Shown: positions 36,341 to 47,612 of the stretch, piece after piece | Layout: the number at the start of each line of letters is the position of its first letter | How positions within the stretch are numbered: the first letter of the stretch is position 1 | Source: Roseateles toxinivorans | GTDB taxonomy: Bacteria; Pseudomonadota; Gammaproteobacteria; Burkholderiales; Burkholderiaceae_C | Length of the DNA: 64,000 nt | Direction: 5' to 3' | Assembly (NCBI RefSeq): GCF_004362525.1 | Contig: NZ_SNXS01000004.1 | Span: 558,001 to 622,000, forward strand | Notes under the pieces: model-generated | The model's input: only the letters and a program-made list of their open reading frames with translations | Database searches by the model: none | What the model was told of the DNA's origin: nothing | Made by a program: the position numbers and the translations under genes

Positions 36341-38278
36341 TCAGGCGGCGGCAGTCTTCAGCTTGCGATACAGCGTGTTGCGGCTGATGCCCAGCCGCCG
36401 CGCCGCCTCCGACAGATTGCCGGCGCAGGCCTGCACCGTGCGGGTGATCAGCTGATCCGACTGCAGGCGCAGATCGGCGTCGGTGTCTGCCACGGCTTTT
36501 GAAGGCGCGTCGGCGCTCAAGTCTTCCGCCAGATCATCCGGCAGATGGCCCCAGCCCAGCTCGGTCTCGTCATCGGCCATCAAGGCGCAGGCGGTCTGCA
36601 GCGCGTTGTGCAGCTGGCGCAGATTGCCGGGCCAGCGATGGCCGGCGAAGGCGCGGGCCAGATCGGGAGCCAGGGCAATGCCGCGGCCGGGCGCGATGCG
36701 GGCCAGCATGGACTCGGTCAGCGCGGGCAGGTCCTGGCGCTCGCGCAGCGCCGGCAGCTGCAGGATCAGGCCGTTGATGCGGTAGTACAGGTCTTCGCGA
36801 AAGCGTCCGGCCTGCATCTCGTCGCGCAGCCTGCGGTGGCTGGCGCAGATCAGCGCAAAGTCCACCGCCACCGGCTTGCCGCCGCCCAGCGGCGTGACCT
36901 GGCGCTCCTGCAGCACGCGCAGCAGCCGGCCCTGCACGGCCAGCGGCATGTCGCCGATCTCATCGAGAAACAGCGTGCCGCCCTGGGCCTCGCGGATGCG
37001 GCCGGGCGCGCCATCGCGATGGGCACCGGTGAAGGCGCCGGCGCGGTAGCCGAACAGCTCGGCCTCGATCAGGCTCTCGGGCAGCGCGGCGCAGTTGACT
37101 GCTACCCAGGGCGCGTCACGCCGTGGGCCGCTGGCGTGGACGGCGCGCGCGAACACCTCCTTGCCGACACCGGTCTCGCCCTGCAGCAGCAGGGCGATGG
37201 GCTTGCCCAGCACGCAGCGGGCGCGGGTGATGGCGGCTTGCATCAGCGGATCGCCGCTGTCGAGCTCGGCCAGCGCGTCGCGGTGGACGACCGTTGCCGG
37301 TTTGGCTGACAGCGGCGCGCGGCCAGGCATCTGCCGGCCCGGCTCGATGCGTGCCCAGACCGCGCGGCCGTCGCCGAGCTTCAGACTGCGCGGCGCGCTG
37401 CTGGGACGCAGACACCAGCCGTGCAGCGTGTCGGCGTCGAGCGCCAGCACGCGGTCCACCATGATCTGGCCGATGTCGGCCTGGTGCAGTCCCAAAGAGC
37501 CCAGCTGGGTCAGCGCCTGGGCATTGGCGCCGACGATCCAGCCCTCGGGCGACACGGCCAGCAGCATCTCGGTCAGGGTGCCTATGCCCTCGGCCTGGCT
37601 GTGCAGTCGAAGGCGCAGGCCGCCGCCGTGGCGGGTGTCGAACAGCCGGTGCTCGATCATCCGTGCCGCCGAGCGCACCAGGCCCAAGGTGTGCGGGTGA
37701 TAGCCGCGATGGTCGCCCGAGACATCGAGCACGCCCAGCAGCCGGCCGGTCGAATCGACGATGGGCGCGGCGGTGCAGGTCAGAAAGCCATTGCGCGCCA
37801 GATAGTGCTCGCCGCCGTGGACGACCACCGCGGCCTGCTCGGCCAGCGCCGTGCCGATGGCATTGGTGCCGCGCCATTGCTCATGCCAGATGGCACCGGG
37901 CCGCAGCGCGACCCGCTCGGCACGGTTGACGAAGTGCGCATCGCCCAGCGCCTGCAAGAGCATGCCCTGCGAATCGGCCAGGATGACCATGCTGTCCGAG
38001 TCGCGGGTCTGCTCGAACAGGAATTCCATCACCGGACGGGCATGGCTCATCAGCTCGCGCTGCGCGGCCTGGGCCCGCTGCAGCTGGGCCGCCGAGGCAT
38101 GGGGCGCATCGGCCACACGGCCGGTGCTGGGCAGGCCGTAGCCCAGGCTGCGCTGCCAGGAGCGCAAGAGGCCCTGGTGGCCGGGGCCGTCGATGACGGC
38201 GCCGGACTCCAGCAGGGCTCGACGCGCCTCGCGCAGCCAGGCGGGCGTGGCGCGTGCCGCCACCGGTGATGCAGCCAT
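36341..38278 (-). CDS. Sigma-54-dependent activator, AcoR-like
   Basis: A 645-residue enhancer-binding protein. The N-terminal 330 residues carry sensor domains (GAF-like around MVILADSQGMLLQALGD, then a PAS-like part around MLLAVSPEGWIVGANAQALT). The AAA+ domain has Walker A GETGVGKEVFARAVH, the sigma-54-contacting loop AGAFTGAHRDG and Walker B GGTLFLDEIGDMP. The C-terminus is a Fis-type helix-turn-helix (EAARRLGISRNTLYRKLK). It belongs to the AcoR group that controls acetoin or alcohol oxidation and is divergent from the aldehyde dehydrogenase gene it probably activates. Confidence 0.9.
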   Translation of the reverse strand: MAASPVAARATPAWLREARRALLESGAVIDGPGHQGLLRSWQRSLGYGLPSTGRVADAPHASAAQLQRAQAAQRELMSHARPVMEFLFEQTRDSDSMVILADSQGMLLQALGDAHFVNRAERVALRPGAIWHEQWRGTNAIGTALAEQAAVVVHGGEHYLARNGFLTCTAAPIVDSTGRLLGVLDVSGDHRGYHPHTLGLVRSAARMIEHRLFDTRHGGGLRLRLHSQAEGIGTLTEMLLAVSPEGWIVGANAQALTQLGSLGLHQADIGQIMVDRVLALDADTLHGWCLRPSSAPRSLKLGDGRAVWARIEPGRQMPGRAPLSAKPATVVHRDALAELDSGDPLMQAAITRARCVLGKPIALLLQGETGVGKEVFARAVHASGPRRDAPWVAVNCAALPESLIEAELFGYRAGAFTGAHRDGAPGRIREAQGGTLFLDEIGDMPLAVQGRLLRVLQERQVTPLGGGKPVAVDFALICASHRRLRDEMQAGRFREDLYYRINGLILQLPALRERQDLPALTESMLARIAPGRGIALAPDLARAFAGHRWPGNLRQLHNALQTACALMADDETELGWGHLPDDLAEDLSADAPSKAVADTDADLRLQSDQLITRTVQACAGNLSEAARRLGISRNTLYRKLKTAAA

Positions 38279-38371
38279 GGTTGTCTCCAGATGGCGGTTG
38301 CTTCTGCTTTGCTGTTCAGCTTAAGGGCGGGCCGCAGCCCCGCAAGCGCTTCAGCATAAACAGCGCAGCTG

Positions 38372-38392
38372 ACTGTCCTCTTTCGTGACAGT
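38372..38392. promoter_or_regulatory. Candidate upstream activator site
   Basis: ACTGTC-N9-GACAGT is a perfect 6-bp inverted repeat in the 274-bp divergent gap. A further GTGACAGCGC half site lies about 30 bp downstream. It lies about 95-110 bp upstream of the sigma-54 -24/-12 element, a usual enhancer distance. Binding by the adjacent AcoR-like protein is inferred. Confidence 0.45.
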
Positions 38393-38483
38393 GCACTGCG
38401 CGCGGTACAGCGCCGTGACAGCGCGGTGCCGTCTCGGCCGCCCATTCGCCCCGGGAAATGGCGCTTTCCGGGCCGAACCGCGC

Positions 38484-38499
38484 TGGCACAGGCCGTGCG
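38484..38499 (+). promoter_or_regulatory. Sigma-54 promoter of the aldehyde dehydrogenase gene
   Basis: TGGCAC-AGGCC-GTGCG fits the -24/-12 consensus, with an exact TGGCAC and GG/GC spaced by 10 bp (38485-38486 and 38497-38498). Transcription would start near 38510 and give a leader of about 43 nt. The divergent gene encodes a sigma-54 activator, which strengthens the call. Confidence 0.8.
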
Positions 38500-38552
38500 A
38501 AGGGCGGGCAGGGGCAACCCTGCACAAACCACCCACCGGAGACAGAAAAATC

Positions 38553-40073
38553 ATGCTTTACGCCAACCCGAACACCCCCGAGGCCAAGGTCCAGTTCAAG
38601 GCCCGCTACGACAACTTCATCGGCGGCCAGTTCGTGCCCCCGGTCAAGAGTCAGTACTTCGACGTCATCACGCCTATCACCGGCAAGGCCTACACACAGG
38701 CCGCCCGCTCGGGCGCCGAGGACATCGAGCTTGCACTGGACGCCGCCCACAAGGCCGCGCCGCAATGGGGCCGCACGGCGGCCGGCGAGCGCGCCAACAT
38801 CCTGCTGAAGATTGCCGACCGGCTGGAGCAGAACATCGAGAAGCTCGCCTATGCCGAAACGGTGGACAACGGCAAGCCGATGCGCGAAACGCTGAACGCC
38901 GATGTGCCGCTGACCGTCGACCATTTCCGCTATTTCGCCGGCTGCCTGCGCGCGCAGGAAGGCGCTTTAAGCCAGATCGACGAGAACACGGTGGCCTATC
39001 ACTTCCACGAGCCGCTGGGCGTCGTCGGCCAGATCATTCCCTGGAACTTCCCGCTGCTGATGGCCGCCTGGAAGCTGGCGCCGGCCATAGGCGCGGGCAA
39101 CTGCGTGGTGCTCAAACCGGCCGAGAGCACACCGATCAGCATCCTGGTGATGGCCGAGCTGATCGCCGACCTGCTGCCTGCGGGCGTACTGAACATCGTC
39201 AACGGCTACGGCCGCGAGGCCGGCATGCCGCTGGCAGAGAGCAAGCGCATTGCCAAGATCGCCTTCACCGGCTCGACCGCCACCGGCCGGGTGATCGCCC
39301 AGGCGGCGGCGACCAACCTGATTCCGGCCACCTTGGAACTGGGCGGCAAGAGCCCCAATATCTTCTTCGAGGATGTGGCCGCGGCCGACGACGCCTTCCT
39401 CGACAAGGCCATCGAGGGCCTGGTGCTGTTCGCCTTCAACCAGGGCGAGGTCTGCACCTGCCCCTCGCGTGCGCTGATACAGGAATCGATTTACGACAAG
39501 TTCATCGAGCGCGCCCTCAAGCGCGTGGCCGCCATCAAGCAGGGCAGCCCGCTGGACACCGAGACGATGATGGGCGCCCAGGCCTCGGCCCTGCAGATGG
39601 ACAAGATCATGACCTATATGGCGCTGGGCAAGGAGGAGGGCGCCAAGCTCTTGATCGGTGGCGACCGTGCCCAGCTGCCCGGTGATCTGGCCGGCGGCTA
39701 CTACATCCAGCCCACGCTGTTCCAGGGCAATAACCAGATGCGCATCTTCCGCGAGGAGATCTTCGGCCCAGTGCTGGCCGTGACCACCTTCAAGGACGAG
39801 GCCGAGGCGATGCAGATCGCCAACGACACGCCCTACGGCCTGGGTGCAGGCGTCTGGACCCGCGACGGCAGCCGCGCCTACCGCTTCGGCCGCGGCATCC
39901 AGGCCGGCCGCGTCTGGACCAACTGCTACCACGCCTATCCGGCCCACGCGACCTTCGGCGGCTACAAGGAGTCGGGCATCGGTCGCGAGACCCACAAGAT
40001 GATGCTGGACCACTACCAGCAGACCAAGAACCTGCTGGTCAGCTACTCGCCGGACAAGCTGGGGTTCTTTTGA
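38553..40073 (+). CDS. exaC: NAD-dependent aldehyde dehydrogenase (ExaC/AcoD type)
   Basis: A 506-residue aldehyde dehydrogenase of the AldB/ExaC/AcoD group. That group oxidises acetaldehyde and other short aldehydes formed from alcohols or acetoin. Motifs: [19 protein letters not shown], general base in [10 protein letters not shown] and the catalytic cysteine in [14 protein letters not shown], where the CTCPSR form is typical of this group. The C-terminus YSPDKLGFF is also characteristic. ATG at 38553 gives the family length; an earlier in-frame ATG would include the promoter. The gene symbol follows the family, not a direct test. Confidence 0.88.
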   Translation: MLYANPNTPEAKVQFKARYDNFIGGQFVPPVKSQYFDVITPITGKAYTQAARSGAEDIELALDAAHKAAPQWGRTAAGERANILLKIADRLEQNIEKLAYAETVDNGKPMRETLNADVPLTVDHFRYFAGCLRAQEGALSQIDENTVAYHFHEPLGVVGQIIPWNFPLLMAAWKLAPAIGAGNCVVLKPAESTPISILVMAELIADLLPAGVLNIVNGYGREAGMPLAESKRIAKIAFTGSTATGRVIAQAAATNLIPATLELGGKSPNIFFEDVAAADDAFLDKAIEGLVLFAFNQGEVCTCPSRALIQESIYDKFIERALKRVAAIKQGSPLDTETMMGAQASALQMDKIMTYMALGKEEGAKLLIGGDRAQLPGDLAGGYYIQPTLFQGNNQMRIFREEIFGPVLAVTTFKDEAEAMQIANDTPYGLGAGVWTRDGSRAYRFGRGIQAGRVWTNCYHAYPAHATFGGYKESGIGRETHKMMLDHYQQTKNLLVSYSPDKLGFF

Positions 40074-40087
40074 TGAGTGCCTGACCG

Positions 40088-40132
40088 CGTTCGGGGTGGC
40101 ATTGCGAGCCGGTGTCGCCGCCACCCCGAACG
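40088..40132. terminator. Hairpin between convergent genes
   Basis: CGTTCGGGGTGGC (40088-40100) and GCCACCCCGAACG (40120-40132) form a perfect 13-bp stem with a 19-nt loop. It lies between the aldehyde dehydrogenase and acnA stops. No T-run follows on either strand, so it may act as a transcript-end stabiliser or a weak bidirectional terminator. Confidence 0.6.
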
Positions 40133-40198
40133 GCGCGCCGCACTGAAGCCCGGCGGCTGGCGGGGCTGGGCCTGCGCCGCCACCAACCGTGAAGCACC

Positions 40199-42946
<2,748 letters not shown>

Positions 42947-43027
42947 GGCTGGACTCCTGACGTTGCGCTTGGATCGGCCATTGTGTCAGGGCGTTGTTGA
43001 CACAGGCAAGACAAAGGTCAACAGCGG

Positions 43028-43486
43028 TCAGGCCAGGCGCTTGGCCCACCAATGGTCCAGGGTCAGGACTGAAGGGCGGGTGACCATCATCACGGCCAGC
43101 ATCAGGCCCCAGACCAGGTGCTGCTCCAGCGCGGCCGGCGCATCCTTCAGCACATGGTAGTAGGACAGCACGGCGACGACGTTCAGCACCGACAGGCCGG
43201 CGGCCGAGAAGCGCGTGGCCAGGCCCAGCAGCAACAGCACCGGCAGCACCAGCTCGCCGCCCGTGCCGCCGAGTGCCGCCAGGGCCGGCGGCAGCAGGGG
43301 CACCTGGTATTCGTCGGTAAACAGCCCGATGGTGCTGTCCCAGTCACGGATCTTGGTCAGGCCGGACAGGAAGAACACCTTGGCGAGGTAGACACGCATG
43401 GCCAGATCGGCCAGCGGCGCCAGCGCATCGAACAGGCGGGCTATCGGCGCCCAGAGTCGGTTGAGGGCTTGCAGAGGCTGGGTCAT
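43028..43486 (-). CDS. DoxX family membrane protein
   Basis: A 152-residue inner-membrane protein with about four helices (MRVYLAKVFFLSGLTKIRDW; LVLPVLLLLGLATRF; SVLNVVAVLSYYHVL; VWGLMLAVMMV). The start MTQPLQALNRLWAPIARLF at 43486 is preferred; a longer in-frame codon exists upstream without support. DoxX proteins have been linked to quinone or thiosulfate oxidation and redox stress, but function is usually unknown. It is the gene immediately upstream of acnA. Confidence 0.82.
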   Translation of the reverse strand: MTQPLQALNRLWAPIARLFDALAPLADLAMRVYLAKVFFLSGLTKIRDWDSTIGLFTDEYQVPLLPPALAALGGTGGELVLPVLLLLGLATRFSAAGLSVLNVVAVLSYYHVLKDAPAALEQHLVWGLMLAVMMVTRPSVLTLDHWWAKRLA

Positions 43487-43602
43487 GGGGCGTCCTGGCT
43501 TTGTTGGATGGAGGACAGTCGCGCCGGGCGCCGTAAAACTTACAGTGCTTTCGCTGCTGCTGGCTCCGCGCGACAATCCCGCCCTTGTTCGCAGGAGTTG
43601 GA

Positions 43603-43884
43603 ATGATTGTTCGAATCGATATCGATGGCAATGACATCGCGCTGTATGACTACCGGGTCAGCTATCAGTCCGAAGACCTCTACGCCGACAGCGGCCTGAG
43701 TTCGGTGCTGGAGGCCCTGGTGGCCGCCGTCGAGGGCCTGGCGCCCAGTGTGGTGGGGGTCGAGGTCTGGTACCGCGGCGTGGTCTCGGGCACCTATCCG
43801 CTGACCGTGGTGGCGATGAGCCCCGACCAGATCACCGAGCACGCGCAGAACACGACGGCGGCGATTGAGGAGGCGATGCAGTGA
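43603..43884 (+). CDS. Hypothetical protein (93 aa)
   Basis: A 93-residue acidic protein starting MIVRIDIDGNDIALYDYRVS. AGGAG lies five bases before the ATG at 43603. No signal peptide or helix long enough for a membrane anchor is present. Alternating hydrophobic residues suggest a small alpha/beta fold. No family is recognised. It is divergent from the DoxX gene with a 116-bp gap. Confidence 0.7.
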   Translation: MIVRIDIDGNDIALYDYRVSYQSEDLYADSGLSSVLEALVAAVEGLAPSVVGVEVWYRGVVSGTYPLTVVAMSPDQITEHAQNTTAAIEEAMQ

Positions 43885-43954
43885 CCGCCAGCAAGGCGCT
43901 GGCTTGTCAACCACTCAAACCAATGTGGTAAAAATTGCAAATACTGCGCTAGAT

Positions 43955-43972
43955 CACCCCCTTTTGGGGGTG
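43955..43972. promoter_or_regulatory. CACCCCC-TTTT-GGGGGTG palindrome
   Basis: A perfect 7-bp inverted repeat with a TTTT loop lies in the 180-bp gap between the two small genes, about 95 bp before the next ATG. There is no following T-run on the plus strand. It could be a weak terminator for the 93-residue gene or an operator for the 85-residue gene. Confidence 0.4.
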
Positions 43973-44064
43973 TCGAGTCATACTGAAGGGGGATGTTGCA
44001 GAGCGGCGCCAAAGCAGAAGATCCGCTCCAGCTGGCTGCGGTAGGCCAGAACAAGGATGACTCC

Positions 44065-44322
44065 ATGCATTTCGATGAACGTAACGAAGGTGACTATCGG
44101 ATCTATGCCGGTGCGATCGAGGCACCCTCTGGCGATGGCTATCTGGCCGCCGTGGTCGTGAAACGCATCCGCGGCGAAACCACGCACACGGGGGCCGAGG
44201 CCTATCGCGATGAAAGCCTGGCGTGCGGCCATCGCTGGGCCGAGCCGGAAGGCGCGCTGGCCTATGCCATCACCAAGGCGCTGAAGCTGATACGCAGCGA
44301 ACCGGCGGCCCTGCGCTGCTGA
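44065..44322 (+). CDS. Hypothetical protein (85 aa)
   Basis: An 85-residue protein starting MHFDERNEGDYRIYAGAIEA with AAGGA before the ATG. It is soluble and mixed alpha/beta in pattern, with one Cys in ESLACGHRWAEPE and one at the C-terminus. A longer frame from 43993 lacks a ribosome site. Comparable short proteins of about this length occur in Burkholderiales without assigned function. Confidence 0.65.
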   Translation: MHFDERNEGDYRIYAGAIEAPSGDGYLAAVVVKRIRGETTHTGAEAYRDESLACGHRWAEPEGALAYAITKALKLIRSEPAALRC

Positions 44323-44354
44323 GCCTGCATTTGCGGTGAGCACCGCAGGCACCA

Positions 44355-44380
44355 TGAAAAAGAGCGGCCGAGGCCGCTCT
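44355..44380 (-). terminator. Rho-independent terminator for the ProQ/FinO gene
   Basis: Read on the minus strand, AAGAGCGGCC-TC-GGCCGCTCTT is followed by TTTC, and it lies 8 bp after the stop of the ProQ/FinO gene. On the plus strand it also follows the 85-residue gene, so it can serve both convergent transcripts. Confidence 0.8.
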
Positions 44381-44387
44381 TGTCACA

Positions 44388-45209
44388 TCATCGAGGCCCC
44401 GCCTTGGGCGGGCGGCCATCGCGCCGGGGTTCGCCGCGCGGGCCTGCCGGGCGCGGGCCCGGACGCTGGCCGGGGCGCTGTTCGGCGCGGGGGCCGCGGT
44501 TGTCGCGTGGTTCACGCTGCTCGCGGTTCCCCGGCGGGCCGCTGCGATGCGGTGCCGGCGCCTGCAGCGCGCGTTGCTCGGCCTCCTTGCGTGCCAGGGC
44601 CAACAGGCCGTCCAACTCTTCCATCGCCACGCCCTTGAGCGCGCAGAAGTTGGCCGGTGTCAGGGTCGTGGTCTCGAAGGCACGCAGCAGATTGAAGCGG
44701 CTACGGCGCTGTTCTTCTTCCTGCGCATGCTGGGCCATCTCTTGAGCCCGCACCGCCTCGTGGTTGGCGCGGCGACGGGCCAGCTCCTGCACGGCGATCT
44801 GGCGGTGCTCTTCGCTCATCTCGCCGGCCTCGGCACCATCCAGGTCATAGCGGTGCTTGGCCTTGCTGGCGGCGATCAGGTAGGAGGTGCTGCCGGTGTA
44901 GCGGCGGAAGAAGGCCGACAGCACCTGCTTGCTGAACTGCCCGGGCGCACGCTCCTGGATATCGGCCTGGATGCGCAGTTTCAAGGGCTTGGCTGCGCCG
45001 GCAAACAGCGCCGGGAACAGTGCCTTCAGCTGCTGGGCACAGGCGGCAGGGCTCATCGCTGGCGCTTGGGCGGCTTGCGGCGCGGCGGCGGGTGCGGCCT
45101 CGGCAGGTACTTCGGCGGCAACGACTGCCGGTACTTCAAACTCAGCAGCGGGCTCGGCGGCGTCGGTCGAAACAACTTCAACCGGCGGCAGGGAATCGTC
45201 AGAAGACAT
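44388..45209 (-). CDS. ProQ/FinO domain RNA-binding protein
   Basis: A 273-residue protein. The N-terminal 75 residues are low-complexity and Ala/Pro/Glu-rich. The ProQ/FinO domain spans about 75-175 (LKALFPALFAGAAKPLKLRI, GQFSKQVLSAFFRRYTGSTS). A helical linker with Arg and Glu follows, then a C-terminal tail rich in Arg, Gly and Pro (RGPRAEQRPGQRPGPRPAG). It probably binds structured sRNAs and mRNA ends. The start at 45209 (MSSDDSLPPVE) is chosen; ATG at 45263 is in frame. The disordered RGG-like tail may add non-specific RNA affinity. Confidence 0.88.
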   Translation of the reverse strand: MSSDDSLPPVEVVSTDAAEPAAEFEVPAVVAAEVPAEAAPAAAPQAAQAPAMSPAACAQQLKALFPALFAGAAKPLKLRIQADIQERAPGQFSKQVLSAFFRRYTGSTSYLIAASKAKHRYDLDGAEAGEMSEEHRQIAVQELARRRANHEAVRAQEMAQHAQEEEQRRSRFNLLRAFETTTLTPANFCALKGVAMEELDGLLALARKEAEQRALQAPAPHRSGPPGNREQREPRDNRGPRAEQRPGQRPGPRPAGPRGEPRRDGRPPKAGPR

Positions 45210-45269
45210 GGGTCGGGCAATCAGCGGGAAAGGGGTCGATTGTGCCAACTTTGTGAGTGGCACCTGAAA

Positions 45270-46709
45270 TCAGGGCTGACGCTTCAGCAGGCGACCCGCA
45301 CGGCCAGTGCTGGTTTGCGTCGCGCCGACATAGCTTTGCACCCCGTTGACATAGACGAAGGCGATGCCCTCGGACACCTCCAGCGGCTGTTCGTAGCTCG
45401 CGCGGTCCTGCACACGCAGCGGGTCGAACACCACCACGTCGGCGAACCAGCCGGGCTGCAACTGGCCGCGCTGATGCAGGCGGAAGTTGCGTGCCGACAG
45501 GCCGGTCATCTTGTAGACGGCCTCTTCCAGCGGGAACAGCTGGCGCTCGCGGCAGTAGCGGGCCAGCACGCGGGGGAACGCGCCCCATAGCCGCGGGTGC
45601 GGGTGGCGGTCGTGCGGCAGGCCGTCGGAGCCGATCATCGTCAGCGGGTGGGCGACGATGCGCTCGACGTCATCCTCGTGCATCTGGAAGTAGCAGGCGC
45701 CGCCGGGCTGAAGGCGGCGGCAGGCTTGCTGCTGAGTGATGCCCCAATCGGCGGCAATGTCGGCCAGCAGCCGGCCCTCCTGCTCGGGGTGCGGGTCCGA
45801 CCAGGTCAGGCGCACATCGATCACGCCATCGACCAGATCTTCGCGCAGCACGGTGGAGCCGGCGAGGTAGGGGTAGACGTCCATCGCCACCGCCTGGCGG
45901 GCGGCCAGTTGCTCGATCAGCGGCAGGGTCTCGCGCGTGCGGCCCCACTGGCTGGGCCCGGCGCATTTGTGGTGCGAGATGACCAGCGGCACGCCGGCCT
46001 CGAAGGCCGTGTCACCGGCCTCGTGCAGCGCCTCAATGATGGCCTGCATCTCGCTGCGCAGATGGCTGGTGTAGACGCCGCGGTGGCGGGCGACGACGCG
46101 GGCCAGCGCCAGCACCTCATCGGCCGGCGCGGCAAAGGCCGGCTCATAGAACAGGCCGGAGGACAGGCCGATGGCGCCATCTTGCAGGCTGGCATCGAGC
46201 AGCGCTTCCATCTTTGCCAGCTCTTCTGCGCTTGCAGGCCGTGTGAGGTCATCCATCGCTGCGAAGCGCAGGGTCGTATGGCCGATCAGCAGTGCCACAT
46301 TCAGCGCCGGCTCGGCGGCCTCGAAGGCTGCGCGGTAGTCGGCCATCGTGGCATGGCGGAACGAGTCCGCGCCCAGCAGATTCAGCGGCGGCTGCGGCGC
46401 GGCGGTGACCAGCGGCAGCAGCGAGATGCCGCAGTTGCCTGCGATCACCGTGGTGATGCCCTGCGAGATCTTGGGCCGCATCTGGGGCTGCTGGAGCAGC
46501 ATCGCGTCGTCATGCGTGTGCACGTCGATGAAGCCCGGGGCAATGGCCTGGCCCCGGCAGTCAACGACCTCGACACCGCTCATGTCAATCTGATCGCGCA
46601 GGTCGGTGCCGATCAACTCGATACGGTCTCCGGCCAGCAGCACATCGCCGATGAACCCCGGCGCGCCGCTGCCATCGAGCACCAGCCCGCCTTCCAGCAG
46701 GGTTCGCAT
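45270..46709 (-). CDS. N-acyl-D-amino-acid deacylase (D-aminoacylase)
   Basis: A 479-residue amidohydrolase that releases D-amino acids from N-acyl-D-amino acids or related amides. Metal-binding motifs are PGFIDVHTHDDAML near residue 65, the Cys in AGNCGISLLP, His in VISHHKCAGPSQWG and Asp in MIGSDGLPHDRHPHPRLWG. Length agrees with Alcaligenes D-aminoacylase (about 480). The ATG at 46709 shares one base with the stop of the RpiR gene. A much longer upstream frame is the regulator gene read in another frame. It is the last gene of the operon starting at 54213. Confidence 0.9.
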   Translation of the reverse strand: MRTLLEGGLVLDGSGAPGFIGDVLLAGDRIELIGTDLRDQIDMSGVEVVDCRGQAIAPGFIDVHTHDDAMLLQQPQMRPKISQGITTVIAGNCGISLLPLVTAAPQPPLNLLGADSFRHATMADYRAAFEAAEPALNVALLIGHTTLRFAAMDDLTRPASAEELAKMEALLDASLQDGAIGLSSGLFYEPAFAAPADEVLALARVVARHRGVYTSHLRSEMQAIIEALHEAGDTAFEAGVPLVISHHKCAGPSQWGRTRETLPLIEQLAARQAVAMDVYPYLAGSTVLREDLVDGVIDVRLTWSDPHPEQEGRLLADIAADWGITQQQACRRLQPGGACYFQMHEDDVERIVAHPLTMIGSDGLPHDRHPHPRLWGAFPRVLARYCRERQLFPLEEAVYKMTGLSARNFRLHQRGQLQPGWFADVVVFDPLRVQDRASYEQPLEVSEGIAFVYVNGVQSYVGATQTSTGRAGRLLKRQP

Positions 46710-47605
46710 CAGGACTCGCCCCAGTTCAGCAAGGGGTGGTGGCGCGTGTCCAGCCCGTGGGTGGACAAGACCTTGCGCACATCGGCCAGTCGCTGCACGA
46801 CGCTGTCGCCCAGGCGCTGGGCGATCAGCACCGTCAGCACCTCCAGCACCGTCAGATGGGCCAGATAGGCTTCGGTGCCGACGTGCATCACCGGATCGTC
46901 GGGCACCTGGATGGCGATGACGATGTCGGCGAGTTTCGCCAGCGGCGTGCCGGCCTGCGTCAGCGCGATCACCGTCGCGCCCTGGCCTCGGGCCACCTCG
47001 ACGGCCTCCAGCAGCGAGGGCATGCCGCCGACGTGCGAGATCGCGAAGGCGACGCTGCCGGCCTGCAGCGTGGCGGCCGAGACCAACTGCAGATGCTGGT
47101 CCAGATAGGCGTTGGCGACCAGGCCCATGCGGAACAGTCGGGCCTGCATGTCGGCGGCCATGAAGCTGGAGGTGGCGCCCACGCACCAGCAGTCCACCCG
47201 CTGGGCGGCGACGAAGGCATCGGCCGCCGCCTCCAGCGCCTGCGGGCTCAGCTGGGCCTGCACGCCGTTGACGGCCGCCGCCGCGCTCTTGATCACCTTG
47301 GAGACGACCTGGGCCGTGTCGTCATGCAGCTGCACGCGGCGGTGCAGCGGCGAGCCGCTGACGGCCAGCTCCTGTGCCAGCGCCAGTTTGAACTCGCGCA
47401 GGCCGGCAAAGCCCAGCTCGCGCACCGCCCGCATGATGGTCGGCACCGAGGTGTTGGCCCGCTCGGCCAAGGCCTCGAAGCTCTCGTTCAGCGCCCGCTC
47501 GGGGTCGCTCAGCACGATCTGCAGGGTCTCGCGGCGCGCCGCGGCCATCGTGCCGCTGCTGTCGGCCAGCAGGTCGGCGATCTGTTTCAGCACCGGTGTC
47601 GTCAT
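46709..47605 (-). CDS. MurR/RpiR family regulator
   Basis: A 298-residue regulator. The N-terminal RpiR helix-turn-helix (about residues 20-80) includes ANTSVPTIMRAVRELGFAGL. A SIS domain (about 125-260) has VGATSSFMAADMQARLFRMG and ISHVGGMPSLLEAVEVARGQ. SIS domains bind phosphosugars, so the effector may be a cell-wall sugar or another phosphorylated metabolite. It sits between two catabolic genes in the D-amino-acid operon (7 bp after the D-serine-dehydratase-like gene), so it probably controls that operon and itself. Confidence 0.88.
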   Translation of the reverse strand: MTTPVLKQIADLLADSSGTMAAARRETLQIVLSDPERALNESFEALAERANTSVPTIMRAVRELGFAGLREFKLALAQELAVSGSPLHRRVQLHDDTAQVVSKVIKSAAAAVNGVQAQLSPQALEAAADAFVAAQRVDCWCVGATSSFMAADMQARLFRMGLVANAYLDQHLQLVSAATLQAGSVAFAISHVGGMPSLLEAVEVARGQGATVIALTQAGTPLAKLADIVIAIQVPDDPVMHVGTEAYLAHLTVLEVLTVLIAQRLGDSVVQRLADVRKVLSTHGLDTRHHPLLNWGES

Positions 47606-47612
47606 CGTGGTC

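Noticed and set aside
46709-47186. Upstream extension of the D-aminoacylase frame to 638 codons
   Set aside because: The extension overlaps the RpiR gene in another frame; the family length and the ATG at 46709 support the shorter protein.
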